Source of the DNA: Cheilinus undulatus | Lineage: Eukaryota > Chordata > Actinopteri > Labriformes > Labridae | Direction of reading: 5' to 3' | NCBI RefSeq assembly: GCF_018320785.1 | Contig: NC_054867.1 | Span: 31,933,855 to 31,997,854, forward strand | DNA length: 64,000 nucleotides | Shown here: positions 23,797 through 36,600 of the stretch, piece after piece | Layout: every line of letters starts with the position of its first letter | Position numbering within the stretch: position 1 is the stretch's first letter | The notes under the pieces: model-generated | Databases searched by the model: none | Told to the model about the DNA's origin: nothing | Seen by the model: the letters and a program-made list of their open reading frames with translations, nothing else | Made by a program: the position numbers and the translations under genes

Positions 23797-25109
23797 ATGC
23801 CTCCTAAAAGGCAAGCAGCAGACTCTACCGAGGCTCCTTCGTCCTCCAGCGATGCTCCAAAGGAAGAGAAAGTTGAGAAAAAATCAGGTCTGGTCCTACA
23901 TTTTTAAGTCAAATATCGAAGTAATTTTCGCCCATTTAAAATGTTCTACCTTTAACAAATGTTAAACTTTACTATTTCCCCATAGATGCTGCGGCGCTGA
24001 GCAAACCTGAGGCTCACCCCTCTACAGCCATCATGGTGAGAGAAGCACTCAAGGAGCTGGACTCACGTAAAGGCGTGTCGTCACAGGCCATACAGAGCTA
24101 CATCAAACAGAAATACCCCTCCATCGATTCGGTTCGGTTGAAGCACTTGGTCCGTAGAGCTCTGAGGAAGGGGATCGAGACTGGCACGTTGGTGCGTCCT
24201 GCCAACTCCAACTTCACCACAGGCGCAATGGGAAGATTCAGGGTAAGACGCCAAACAGTTTGCTCAAAGCGAGTGACTTTAATTCATTAAACTGTCTATT
24301 TGTGTTCTTCGTTGCTTAAGCTTCCACCAAAGGTCAAAGAGGCAAAGAAGGCAAAAACTGAGAACACAGATCCAAATGTTCAGAAGGAGCCCAAAACAAC
24401 CAAGGATGGAGCTGCAAAGCCCAAAAAAGCAGGTATGAATGTAAGGATTTGCAGTCAAGCGTTATGGACATTTGAAATATTTTAATGGCATGTTATCTCT
24501 AAAAGGTACCAAAAAAGGAGGTAAACAAGGAAAGAAAGAAACAGAGGGCGAGCAAGCTAAGACTAAAGAGGTGAGGCTTTTCTTTTTGATATTAGTGTTT
24601 CCTTTTGAAGGCTGACATTGTATGCTTAGCAGATGACAGTTTAAAATTGAATCAAAATGTTTTAATAAAGTCATGGGGAACAGTTGTGGCTTTTGCTGAA
24701 TTAGATATTGTTTATGGGTTGCATAAGCAGTCTGTTATTGAATTGTCACTTAAAATTCAAATTTAAATGGAAATCTAAACTCAAGTCTTCAGCGTAACAG
24801 TTGTTCTGATCAACTTTTTTCCATTTTTAGGACTCAAAACCTGCTAAAAAGTCCAAGAAAGATAAGGCACCTGCATCAAAACCTGCTGCAGCAAAGAAAC
24901 CGAAAGCTAAAAAAACTTCTGAGAAAGGAGGTGGAGAGGAAGCCTCTGATTCTACCAAAACCAAAGCAGCAAAGACCAAAGAGACGGCGAAGACTGCAAA
25001 GGAGCCAAAGACAGGAAAAGCTTCCCAGAGTAAGGCTGCTAAAGCAGGGAGTGATGCCCCTGCTCCTAAAGCCCCTGCAGGGAAACGAGGGAAGAAGGCA
25101 GCAGAGTAA
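23797..25109 (+). CDS. h1-8: Oocyte-type linker histone H1 (H1-8 / H1M)
   Basis: Five exons: 23797-23887, 23986-24242, 24321-24432, 24506-24570, 24831-25109; 804 nt, 267 aa. It binds linker DNA at nucleosomes; this subtype is the maternal/germline H1 (H1FOO in mammals, H1M in zebrafish). The N tail is short (MPPKRQAADSTEAPSSSS). The winged-helix globular domain is about residues 40-115, with HPSTAIMVREALKELDSRKG, SSQAIQSYIKQKYPS and ALRKGIETGTLVRP, ending TGAMGRFRL. The C tail is Lys/Ala/Pro-rich. Introns and an AATAAA at 25150-25155, instead of a histone stem-loop, fit a replication-independent, polyadenylated H1. Its neighbour TMCC1 is also near H1-8 in human. Start chosen as the first ATG of the frame. 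Confidence 0.9.
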
Positions 25110-25149
25110 AGTTATGGTTCTTAAATGTTTTATACTGTTTTGTATTTGC

Positions 25150-25155
25150 AATAAA
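25150..25155 (+). terminator. Poly(A) signal of H1-8
   Basis: AATAAA lies 41 bp past the stop codon and is the first such signal in the 3' UTR. Confidence 0.75.
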
Positions 25156-25591
25156 ATCTTAATTTGGAGCTTCTGTCTGATTTTAACTTTAATGCCCATT
25201 AACTTGGTAAAACTTGTGCCTGATTTTGATCAAAAGGCAAGAAATCTGGGAGTCACAAAGACGCTTTAAATCTGACCATTTAAAATGTACTTCATTACAT
25301 TCATTTTAATTTTGGGGTTGCACTTTTTCAGGTGTTAAATGTGCAGTTTTATCCTATCATAGCACTAAGACTGTTTACTTCCCATCGCATTATAGCTGTC
25401 TACAATTGTTTACTGTTGTGATGCCAAAGTTGCATTAGGTTCCCAAATACAATGACATGTCTTAAAGGGTGAAACGTGTGCTGACATGTGGATAAAGGTT
25501 TAAATACTAACAGTTCCACTAGATTCCTGAAAGATACCAGTTAAATCAGATGAGACAATTACTCCTTATGGCATACAAAGGGCAGAAATAT

Positions 25592-27515
25592 CTAGGACAA
25601 CCCAACAGTCTGCAGAGGCAAGAGACCATAAAGCAGTGCGAGAGGGATGTCCCAGCATGCCTTCATCAGGGGAATACCAAAGTTGACCATAATAGATGCA
25701 CATATTAGGACTGCGGTAAGTGCTAGCAGCACGCTAATTAACTGTCCAACACGACGTTCAGCAGTGTCATGCTCCAAACCTTCATGCCGTTCAGTGTTCT
25801 GCTGTTGTTCCAACCTGAAGAGACTTATCTCACATGCCTCCAGCGCCTCCTGCAGGTCAGAGATAAAACTGAAACTGTACTCCTACACAACTTTCACTGA
25901 CATTTGCTTAAAATATCCTTTTTTATTGATCTTATGTAATATTCTAATTTTCTGAGACACTGAATTTTGGGTTTTCATTATCTGTAAGCCATAATCAACA
26001 TTTCAAGAAATAAAGGCTTGAAATATTTCACTCTATGTGTAATGAGTCAATATAATATATGGGTTTCACTTTCTGAAATGAGTGACAAAAATACTGAACT
26101 TTTTCACAATATTCAGATTTTTTGAGATGTACCTGTATGTTACAATTTTTACATCAATGAAACATAAATTGTGCAGTTATAAAGGAAGTCTAGAAGTCGT
26201 GATGTGGATTCTGTTCAAAACATGGTCACTTGGCTTGGAAATAAAAAACCAGTAGGATAATGTCAGTGAATATTGTGATTCAGTGGAAGTTTCTCCACAA
26301 CCAATATTCAGTTACCAAAAAAATGACCTGTAACCAAATAATCCTTCAGATTTTAGGACTCTTTGAGACAGTAGACCCTGCTTGCTTTATCCAATTGTTA
26401 CAGTAAATCAGCATTAATAATGCAGCAATACTCAGATGTGACTTATATAATCGTGTTCAAAACAATAGCAGTATGTTTACTGTCTTCACAGTGTACCGTT
26501 GCTTCAATTCAGGGTTTGGGGGTTGTCTGATAAACTGTCTCTTCTTCTAAGTTTTCCCCTCTCAAATCAACCTTATAATCAAAGTCTCTGATCTTCTGAA
26601 CAATGTCTGTAATGACCCATTTATTCATATTTTCAGAGACAAATGCCCTATAACAAGCATGTACAACATTTTTACAGAGCGAATGACCTCACTAATTGAA
26701 CTCCACACTGCTATAATTTTGAAAATTCATTATCCTGGGAAGCAATCTTAATTCAATTAATGATTCTGTTACACAGACTCAGCGGCATATATGCCATGAC
26801 ATATATGCCATGACTGTTGGGTCTGTTGTTATGACTCTACTACACCTACTATAAATGATTTGCAGTGTAGAAATATAATTTCTACCAAAAACAGTGATTG
26901 ATCTAGTAGGTGAATTTGGACTGGTATATTTTGAATACAGTTGTAAATCACTGTTGATTCCATTGAGCCTACATATACTGGCTCACTTTGGCTACAATTA
27001 ATGTCACGAAAATCACCTGTGCATTTCTTGCTATATATCTAAAGATCTGCTAAAAAACTTACATGAACATCCATTGAAATTTCCTTATCCAGGAAAGCAG
27101 TCTTCTCCTTCATGACAGCCAGCTCCTGTTTCAAGATCATACTTTCAGTCCAGTGCAGTTCAAACAAGTCGTTAAGCTGTGCCTCCAAAAGCTGACACCT
27201 ACAGTATAATCACACCACCACAAAACAGATTAAACATGTGCTGGTGACTCTCAACATACCTAAGGAGCCCCTTGTAGAAAGGATATGGTACCTGTGCCGT
27301 TCCTGCTGTAGAGCATGCACAAGCTTGAAGTATTTATGTTGATACATGGCTTGAAAGTTTTGAAAGGATTCCTCGAGGTGAACTTGGTAATCCCTAAACT
27401 CTTGAATCTCGTGTTTCAGAGCATTAAAGCCTGAGTCCTGGTCAGGGTCAGGGTCTTGGCCGTACTTCTGGCTTAACCGCAGATGTTTGCTCTTTGAGGT
27501 CTTTTTCCGCCCCAT
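25592..27515 (-). CDS. TMCC1-like tail-only paralogue (205 aa)
   Basis: Three exons: 27292-27515 (ATG at 27515), 27063-27198, 25592-25849; 618 nt with no internal stop. They match the last three coding exons of TMCC1 next door. Exon 1 resembles the TMCC1 block [17 protein letters not shown] and EESFENLK (here SGFNALKHEIQEFRDYQ and EESFQNFQ). Exon 2 is 136 nt in both genes, and 24 of 45 residues match by my hand alignment. Exon 3 has the GLEHDTAERRVGQL block, one strong membrane helix and a weaker second one, then ends about 19 residues before TMCC1 would. It lacks the whole TMCC1 N-terminal half. Phases and splice sites are kept. I infer an ER coiled-coil membrane protein that could pair with TMCC proteins. 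Confidence 0.72.
25931..26137. mobile_element. Terminal fragment of a Tc1-like element
   Basis: It runs from TTCTAATTTTCTGAGACACTG through GTAAGCCATAATCA, GCTTGAAATAT and ATAATATATGGGTTTCACTT to GAGATGTACCTGTA. These are the terminal landmarks of a very common fish Tc1 family. It lies within the last intron of the TMCC1-like gene; the family also occurs at 28371-29531. Confidence 0.65.
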
Positions 27516-27846
27516 GATGACCACCTTTATTGCCCTGAGTTGTACTTAATATTTTCAGGGGATTAAAGGGCTGGACAAATACGTGTCACCTACACAGACA
27601 AGGATGGTTAAAAATGTGAGTGTTTTAGTGAATAAAACACACTCCAGATCCATACAATAGAAAACAAGACTGCGTGATGGTCCCTACACAGCTAGAACCC
27701 AAACACCTGAAGTCACTAATGATGCTCCCAATGTATAGCTCATTCAACTGATACAAGATATTGGTAAAAGGTTGGATAAAGTTAAAAATATGCTTTATGT
27801 AACATGACTCAATTAATTAATACTTGTGGAAATAGGGAATTCTTAC

Positions 27847-27960
27847 CTGATTCACACGAAGTTAGTACGTAATTTTTATCCTTCAGTCTTTCACATAAGG
27901 AACAGTTCTAATCAGAACACTTCGCTAATTTTAGCCACTATACTGTATGTTTAAATTATC
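27847..27960 (-). other. Possible 5' noncoding exon of the TMCC1-like gene
   Basis: A good donor (gtaaga, from tcttac at 27841-27846) lies about 330 bp upstream of the coding exon. It could end a leader exon whose start I cannot place. The intron would end before the ATG exon near 27550. Confidence 0.3.
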
Positions 27961-28370
27961 GTGCGTTAATATTTCAACTCAGTCCAGCTAGTATGGTATT
28001 ACTTTTCCAAAAACACCGACATTCAGCTATTACTGAGTGAAAAATATACAGACAGTCATAAACCCTGCAAAAAAAAGAGAAAACGGTACGTTTAACGTTA
28101 CTGTTAGCAGTTAGCTACAAAAAAAAAAAAAAAAAAACTGTCCCAACCGTTGGAGTTTCATTTTGACACGCAACGGTAGGACTGACGGATGAAGAGCAAA
28201 GTGAAACTAGATTTACAATCGACGTTATCAAGATACTTTTAATAATCATGATTAAAAACTATTTTTAGTTGTTGGATATTATTAATGGATATTTTGTTTA
28301 GCATGAAGGCTTCACATCTATGAATTTACATATACCTGCAGCAGGAACACTGTACAGCTGTACTGTACAT

Positions 28371-29531
28371 TACAGGTACAAAAAAAAAAAAAAAAATATC
28401 GTGAAAAGCCCATTTTATTATCTAATTCAAGAAGTGAAACCTCTATATATTCTTGATTCAGCCTTACAAATGGAAATATTTCATGACTTTTCACCCATCT
28501 CAAAATATTTGAATAAACCAGTTCAAAAAAGGATTAATAAAACATAATTGTTGACCTATCGGAAAATTATGCTCATCTGTGCACTCATTACCTGTTTGGA
28601 ACTCCTGCACAAATTACTGCTTCTATGTGACGTGGCATAGTCAGTCAGTCTATGGCACTGCTGGGGTGTGATGAAGCCCAGGTTGCTTTGATAGCAGCTT
28701 TCAGCTTGCCTGTATTGTTGAGTCTGGTGTCTTCTGCCTCTTTGCAATACCACAGAGATTCTCTGTGGATTTCAGGTCAGGCCAGTTGGCTTGACAATCT
28801 TGCACAGCAATACTATGGTCAGAAAACCAGTAGCGGTAGTTTTGGCTTCACTGTGGGTAGGTGCCAAGTCCTACAGGAAAAGGAGATCAGAATCTCCACA
28901 AATTTCTCAGGAGCTCTAAAATTTCCTGTTAGATGGCTGACAGCTGACAGATGGCTGACTCTGGACTTTATAAAGTAAAGTGGACTAACAGAAGCAGACA
29001 TGTTACCCCAAACCATCACTGACTGTAGAAACTGGGGGAAAAAATGAACTTCAAGCACATTGGATTCTGTGCTTCTTACATCTTTCTCCAGACACTGGGA
29101 TCTTAATTTCCAAATGAAAAGCAAAATTTACTTTAATCTGAAAACAGGACTTTGGACCACTGAGCAACAGTCCAGTTCTTTTCTCCTTAGTCCAGGTAAG
29201 AAGCTTATAATGTTGTCTGTGGTTCAGGGTTGGCTTGACACGGAGAACAAGACATTTCAATGTGTGCAGGGGCTCTTGATAGAGTCCAGCCTTAATCCAC
29301 TCCTTGTGATGCTCCCCTACATTTCTCGAATCTGCTTTGTTTAAAAACCTAGTGAATGCTGTCCTCACCCCTGTTGTACACTTTTCTTACCACACTTTTC
29401 CCTTCCAGTCAACTTTCTATAAAAGCTGTACAGCATTACCATAGGATCTATGGAAATTTAAGTTTCTGAAGTAAATCACAGGAAAAAAAATTATTTTGCA
29501 TGGTATTCTAATTTTTTAAGATACACCTGTA
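28371..29531 (-). mobile_element. Degraded Tc1-like transposon
   Basis: Left end TACAGGTAC then ATATCGTGAAAA; right end TATTCTAATTTTTTAAGATACACCTGTA. Minus-strand remnants of the transposase are clear: GEHHKEWIKAGL, RVKPTLNHRQHYKLLTWTKEK, SVMVWGNMSASVSPLYFIKS and GFITPQQCHRL. Several frame breaks separate them, so it is inactive. It sits between TMCC1 and its tail-only paralogue. Confidence 0.8.
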
Positions 29532-29639
29532 TATTCCACACATAGTCTATGAACAAGTGACCCCAACAGGAGTAAAACATACTTCATGGCACTGGAGACA
29601 AATACAACAGACTTTCATTTTCACCTTTTAAAACAGCAA

Positions 29640-30688
29640 ATTTATTTGTCTTTAAAAAATAAAAAAATCAACTAAAAAGTATTACTATTTCATTGTCACT
29701 AATAGAAACAGTACGGAAGCACTGAGTCTTTGAGCACTTTTGCTGCTCTTCAAGTATGTTAAGTCAGTTCATAGATTATTCTTCTGCAGTGGACGAACCA
29801 CCAGGATAGCAGAACCCAGCAGGCCCTGGGGGCAAGGTTGCAAATCCAAATATAAGTACTCAATAGTTTTATCCTGGTTGTGGCAGAACCAGTGTTATAG
29901 ACTTCACACATCCAAAAGAAACAAGTCAAGAACCCACAATTATATGATCCAGTGACAAGTCTGATTCAAGAGCATTGTAGCTGATGTGCAAGCACCCCAT
30001 TCTTCAGGTGTAGCGAAGAAAAAGAGGAAGAGTTGGTCACACAAGCTGAAATTTTAAAAGACTGAATAAAAGAGAAAAAGAGCAGACTGAAAATCAAAAT
30101 GGCAAGACCAGAAGAGATAAAAACTTACAAATAAGAAAATGTGGACAACTAAATCAGCAGAACACTGTCGGCTCATTACACTTAAAAGAAAATTAAAAAA
30201 ACATCATCCAGCTGTGTTCAAAATAGCAGTGACTTCAAAACAATACCACTTGATTCAGCTCAAAAGTAATAAAACTCTGAATTACAATTTCTTCTGTGGT
30301 AAAACAAAGCAAAAGTTTCCCACATGTAAACAAATTCACTCAGAAGAGAGAAATCAAGTGTGCAGTTCTCTCCACCCCTCCTTCAACTATAACCCATTTA
30401 CCCTTACAGTATGTGCTTGTGCCACAAATGCACCAAAAAAGCAAGTCGATATCAAGCATCCATCTTTTTCTCCTCCTCTTTTCCCTATTATTCCACTCAA
30501 AACACAAATCAGGAGGTGATAAAGTGACAAAGCTCAGATGCAACCCTCCTGAGTGTTTGAAGAAGCAGAGGAATACGAAAAGGAAGGACCTTTGAAATTC
30601 AACTTCCTGTGTGGGTCAATGATGCCGTTTTAAACAATAGCCCCGCCCCTCTGTTCTTTGAATGTTTAAATAAGCCTTTCAAAGTCGG
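29640..30688 (-). other. tmcc1: TMCC1 3' untranslated region (predicted)
   Basis: No coding continues past the stop at 30689. On the minus strand an AATAAA (tttatt at 29640-29645) could end the transcript. The open frames in this stretch do not resemble proteins. Confidence 0.45.
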
Positions 30689-33600
30689 TCATCTGGGGTG
30701 CAGAAGAAAGCGATGCAGATACTCTGAAATAGCCTCCCAGTGCCTCCAGAGGAAGGCGAGGAAAAGGACAAGAAGCAGTGTAGTAAGCGTGCGGCTGCGT
30801 GTTTTCATTAAGGGGACGACACAGTTAGCCACTGTGGACACAAACACCAAAAGGACCGCCATGACAGCTAGCAGCACATTGATTAGTTTCCCAAGAAGAG
30901 TCCTTGCTGTGGCATTCTCCAAACCCTCGAGCTGCACCACCTGCTGTTGCTGCTGCTGCAGCTCCATCTTGGAGATACGTGTCTGGCATGCCTCCAGTGC
31001 CTCCTACAGGTCAGAAATAACAATGTCAGTGATATAGTCTGTAAGTAAAGTCTTAAAAAACCCCAAAACAAAACAAAATAAAACTAAACAACTGAAGAAG
31101 CTTACTTGAATGTCTCTCGCTCTTTCATAAGACTGATAAGCAATCTTCTCCTCCATACTGGCTAGTTCCTGTTTTAAGTTAAGAATCTCATTCTGGTGCA
31201 GTTCTGTCAGGTCATTGAGTTGTTCTTCTAAACGTTCGCACCTGAAAAAAAGTGAAAACAGAGTATAGTACATAGGATATTTCCCCTCCTTCTACCCATA
31301 CAGACCCCCTATATTCCAGTGAATAGCGGTTTTACAATACCTGAATCGCTCCTCTTGAAGGGCCTCCATGATCATCGTATAGTCACGCTGATAGTGGGTT
31401 TTTAAGTTTTCAAAGGACTCCTCTAGTCGACCCTGGTTTTCCCGAAGCTCCTGGATTTCATGGAGAATGGCATCAAAGCCTGAAGCCTGGCCATGCTCAA
31501 GGGTGTTGCCCTTGGAGCTTGGAGGGCCTCCAGGGGCTCCAGTCGTGCTGTTAGCTCCTGCAGAGCCAGAAGTAGCACTAGAACAGTCATCGTCACTCCC
31601 ATACTTTGGACTGGACTGCAACTGTCCCGTCCCAAGGGTCCTTGCTCCACTAGGACCCACTCCTTCGTCTCCCTGGGATTCATCCAGGGAGTCTTTCAGG
31701 GCTGCGATGTTATCTGCACTGCCAAACTTGTTACGGATGAGAGATGCAATTTCTCTTGGCTTTGACACGACAGCTCCAGCTGCAGAGTGAGTGGCTTGAG
31801 AGAAACTGGAGAGGCCACCTGTCACCTGAAATCAGCAAGACTGGTCAACACTCGGACTGCAAAATGAGAACTACGCATGATTTCTAATAAAATCCCAAAC
31901 TAGTGAAAATAAGGTGATGAAAAACCGTCAGGCATTGTGCTCCATTGCCTCAATGGAAGTGTACCATTTAGGTCAAAATGCATCTGTGAAATTAGTTTTC
32001 TCTTGAGAACACTTAAATCGAAAAGTGGCAGTAATTGCCAGAAGGATACAACATTGCTGTTTATACTGACCACCTGTGGACATATTTCTACTATAAAGCC
32101 ACTCACTACAGTGGACGACCAGAGTAGCAGTGAGTCATATCAATGACTCTGTCAAATAAGGTGAGTCACCTTGAAGGCGCTCACAGAGAGACTTGTGAAG
32201 TAACTGTAGTGACTGTAAGAGGGGCTTTTCCTTTCTTCTGTTTTCAACATCTCATTCTGTTGAAAGTCACCAGTGAACACAGGCACATTTTAAATCACAA
32301 CACCGGCATTTGCTAGCATTAGCAGTAGCCCAATCACTGTTTTGTTGCAAATGTGGTGCTTCCATAAAAATACTATGCTTTATGCTTCAAAAATTATTTT
32401 GAGGTATCTTATACTAACATTTCTAGTGTTTAAGCTTTACTTGTACAAAATGTGAACTACACAGATCAACATGTTGACTTTTTGGACAAGAGTATGTATT
32501 AAGCATTGGCACTCAGATTGTAGCATTTCTTTCTTGCTTTCCAGGCTTGGCCAGGACAGAATTTGTGACATAAGATGCAAAAGGTCTATACACTAGAGCT
32601 GTGTCCCAATTCAGTGACTTCATCCTTTGGGAGGTGCATATGGACAAAATACCTATTTCTTCACAACAGCACAACACAGGCTATTTCATTCAAAGTCTCC
32701 TTTAAATGTGGCAAACATAAAAGTAAATTCCCCAGGTGACAAAGAATTAATTTGATGCATCATTTACAGCCTGACATATCTCCAGATTCATTCTGTTTAA
32801 AAGGCTGACAAACTTTTAAGAAGTGGTATGATACATTTAAATATCAACTCAACTCAAATGAATAGCTACAATACTAATGTGAAACAAAAAAGGAGAGAGA
32901 GGTTGGGGCTTGAAACTTCAAATTTTCTTACAAAAGATCTAGATCTAGTTTGTGATGCAACTTATGACAGCTGTCAAGGCTCCTGGGAGGGATTACAAAC
33001 AATACTTAAAGGGCAAGAGCTGAAGACGCAAACAGGAAATCCTCACTAGACCACACGATCCCATTTCAGTTCAGCTGGAGTCGCCTACGCAGGCTCTGAA
33101 GGCTGATATCAGAAGTATGCTAACCATGAATTGAGACACGGTTAAGAACTGAAATGTTATTGAATTGCATCATTGTCAAGTCAGTGTAAATAACTGTACT
33201 AGGAATGTTTGCATAAAGTTCCAGCTATTAGACTGCTGTTCACAGGAAATACTATATATTAGGCAAAAGTTTTTTTCACTAATGTGTCACAAATTCTTTT
33301 AAATACTGCTTAGCAAATGAAAGAGAGAACGCTGAAGGAATCAGGAAAGTACACACCTTAGCGCCGACATCTTTCAGCCCCTGGTGCATGTCTCGAAAAA
33401 CGTCTTTGGGCTGGCGAGGGATACCGTTGTGCTCCACTTCCCGAAGCTTTCGATGGTAATGCTCCAGCTTCCTCTGCAGTTGTTGGATGGTTTGGGCCGA
33501 TTTTTGGTTCTTCTTCTCAAACACCTGTTTGATGCGTGCACTCTGCTGTTTGTCTGCATTGTTAGCGAGTTTCAGGTACTCAGCCACGTTATCATCACGT

Positions 33601-36600
33601 GCAGTTTGTTCAATTTTGATTTGTTCCGTGAGCTTTAGGATCTTCTGTTGTAGTTGGGCAATGGCCTGCTTAGTTCGTTGTGGGTCTGGAGTACTGTCGA
33701 CTACATCATACCCATCTGCCCCGTATGGCAGGGCATTGGGCGACACAGCAGGGCCCGTGCCATCATAGCGATCCAACTGTTCAAAAAACATAAAAAGAAA
33801 AGTTAAAGAAAAAAAGTAGAATTGTGTTTGCTCATTTTACGTGTATCAAGTCAGAGCATTAAAATCACTTGTTTGGTCAAGTATAACTCATCAATTATGA
33901 GCAAGAAGTGAGTGCTAATAACAGCAATTGGTATTAAGATTGAAAACATTTTTGACACTTTCTAATGGAAAGTGTCAAGAATGTTGTCAACCTTAAAATG
34001 TGGTATAACAACCTTAGAAAGTTTCTAAGGTTGTGCTACCAGATTTAAGATGGACCATTATCTGCTGTAGTAATGATCAGTAGTATCAAAATGTACCAGA
34101 GCTTTCCAAAAAACTTTAGATCTATAGTTCAGTTAAAACCAAATGTTACTTTGAGTGGTACTGTATGGGCCATTTTAAAATGTTAAATACATACTAAAAC
34201 AAATGAGACCCCAAATATATTAATTCCTGACTTTCTAACTGAAAAAAATATGGATTCCTAAGGTCCTAAATTCTTACAAAAGTGGTGTCGAAAGAAAAAT
34301 GTTGCTTCAGAGTAGTCCACGTCTATTTTACAACTACAACAAAAATGTGTTGCTGTCATCAAATATCAAACAGACATATAATTTTCCAAAGTGATGACAT
34401 TTCTCAGTTTCAAAGTCTGATATTATATTTGTGCTTTTTTTCTAATTATAGAGGTTCACATTTGAAAAATCACCACCCTTTCTTTATATCTACAATATAA
34501 AAAATGTCCCATCTTTTTTGGAAATGGGGTTGTAGACATAAGTTTGTCTGCTGTTTTCATTTTTGCTTATTAGAACAAATTGTAGGTGCCTTGGACTTGA
34601 AAAATTTTGGTATCAAAATACGTATCAATATGAATTGATGTACTAGAACTAATCCAAAGTTTGAAAATTTGGTAATTTAAGCACCACATTTAGTATGTAA
34701 TGTGTATCCAGTGTGAAATTCTCTGTCTTATTAGCACCCCTGCTGTGTCTAAAGAAAACAGCCATGTCTTCTTTTAACTGAAGATGTATTTGGCACTACA
34801 CTTTTCATACCAGCAGATGGCGCCTGTTAAACAAAAGTTCCTTTTGACTGTCATTTTATGGCTTTAGTTCAAGTAGTCCCCAGAGAAAGATACAGTGAGT
34901 GTTGTGAGGAACAAAAGCTCAGTAATTGTCCAGCTTAGTTGAGGATTTAACAGGAGGTATGGCACTGATTTTAAGTTTACCTCTCAGGAGGCAGAAAAGT
35001 TGGAAGCAGAGCCCAATTTGAGGCTATAAACAGTCATTAGAGTCTCAAACTGGGGCAACACAAGAAGTACAGTAAATAATAATTCAAGGTTATGAACACA
35101 GACTGAAAGGCCTCATTATAACAGCCACTACTGAAAATGTGCATGTTTTATGGTAAGCACGGTAAGCAGTTACGTTCAGATAAACCCAGTTTCTACATCA
35201 GTTTTTACAATTTTTATAATTAAACTGAAACATAATTTGCTTTTCAGCTAACATAAGGTCTTCAAGACCAGTCAAATCAAATATCATAAAAGCTACTGGA
35301 TGATAAGTGAGAAAAGAGATAGCTGCTGATAAAAACAAAAGCTTTTCTTTGACAGAAACATAATGTTACCCACATAAACAAAGGATGTATTTGATCCCAT
35401 GTGTTCATCTTTAATGCAGCCATCTATCACTAACACAAACAATAATGCAGCACAAAAGGTTGATTTTTAAGCCCTTGGTTGTTAAAAGGGCTGCCAAGCA
35501 TTGTGGCAAAATATCAAAGAGACGACTGTTGTTCCATGAAGTTACTTTTTACTGAAACTGAGTATGCGGATGAAACATAACTGGCCTTAACATAATGTGA
35601 AATGAACAAACCAAGGGTAGAGGGTCAATTGATTAAAAACTTAAAATGACATCTCTCAAAAATCTCAGCAAATTTTTGTGGATTTGAAAGAAACAATTTT
35701 TTTTTGTGGCATGACAGGTATTTTCTCTCACACTTCAGTGTCTCAAAAAGGCAAATATCGGTATCAGCAGATATATTGAAATTTCTCCTGATATTTCCAT
35801 TCAATATTTTGGCCATGAATATCAGCATATATCGACTGTAAAATTTGGTTATATACTAATATTTTAGTGGAGTTTAAGGTTGGACCAATCAACCTATGTA
35901 AGCTGAGATCTTTTTCTTTATTGTTCTGTAAAAAAACTGTTTAATATTCTTGCATTGAAAAAACATCCATTTCAAATATACACTTACTGATCACTATAAG
36001 GCTTACCTGTTGAACTGCTCATTAATGCAAATCAACCAATCACATGGCAGCAACCAATGCATTTAGACATGTAGACAAAGTCAAGGCAATCTGCTGAAGT
36101 TTAAACTGAGCATAAGAACAGGAAAAAAGGTCATTTAAGTGACTTAAAGGTGCCATATTTGTTGGTGGTTTGACAGGCGTTTGACTACTTTATGCCAAAT
36201 TTTGAAACCACCACTAAATGTCACAGCAGAATACAAAATTCATCAGACAACACAATGTTTTTAAAATCTTCTTTGCATGCAATTTTGGCAAGCTTGAGGG
36301 AACTGTGCCTCAGTTCATGTTCTCATCTGATAGGAGTGGCAGTTATTGAGTTATTGTTGCTTTGCTATCAGCTCGAAACTGGTCGGGTCATTTTCCACTG
36401 ACCTTTGCCATCAACAGGGAAAAACTCCCTGAATATTTCTTCTGTTGTGCTCAAAACTCCCAGTAGATCAGTAGTTTCTTGAACTCTCCAGCAAGCTTGT
36501 AAAGTACCAATAACTATGGCACTTTCAAAAGCCTCTAAATCACCTTCCTTCTCCATTCTGATGCTTAGTTTTAACTTCAGTAGGTCTTCTTGATCATATC

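Noticed and set aside
24876-25199. 107-aa minus-strand frame, Leu/Phe/Arg-rich
   Set aside because: Antisense shadow of the Lys/Ala-rich H1 tail exon.
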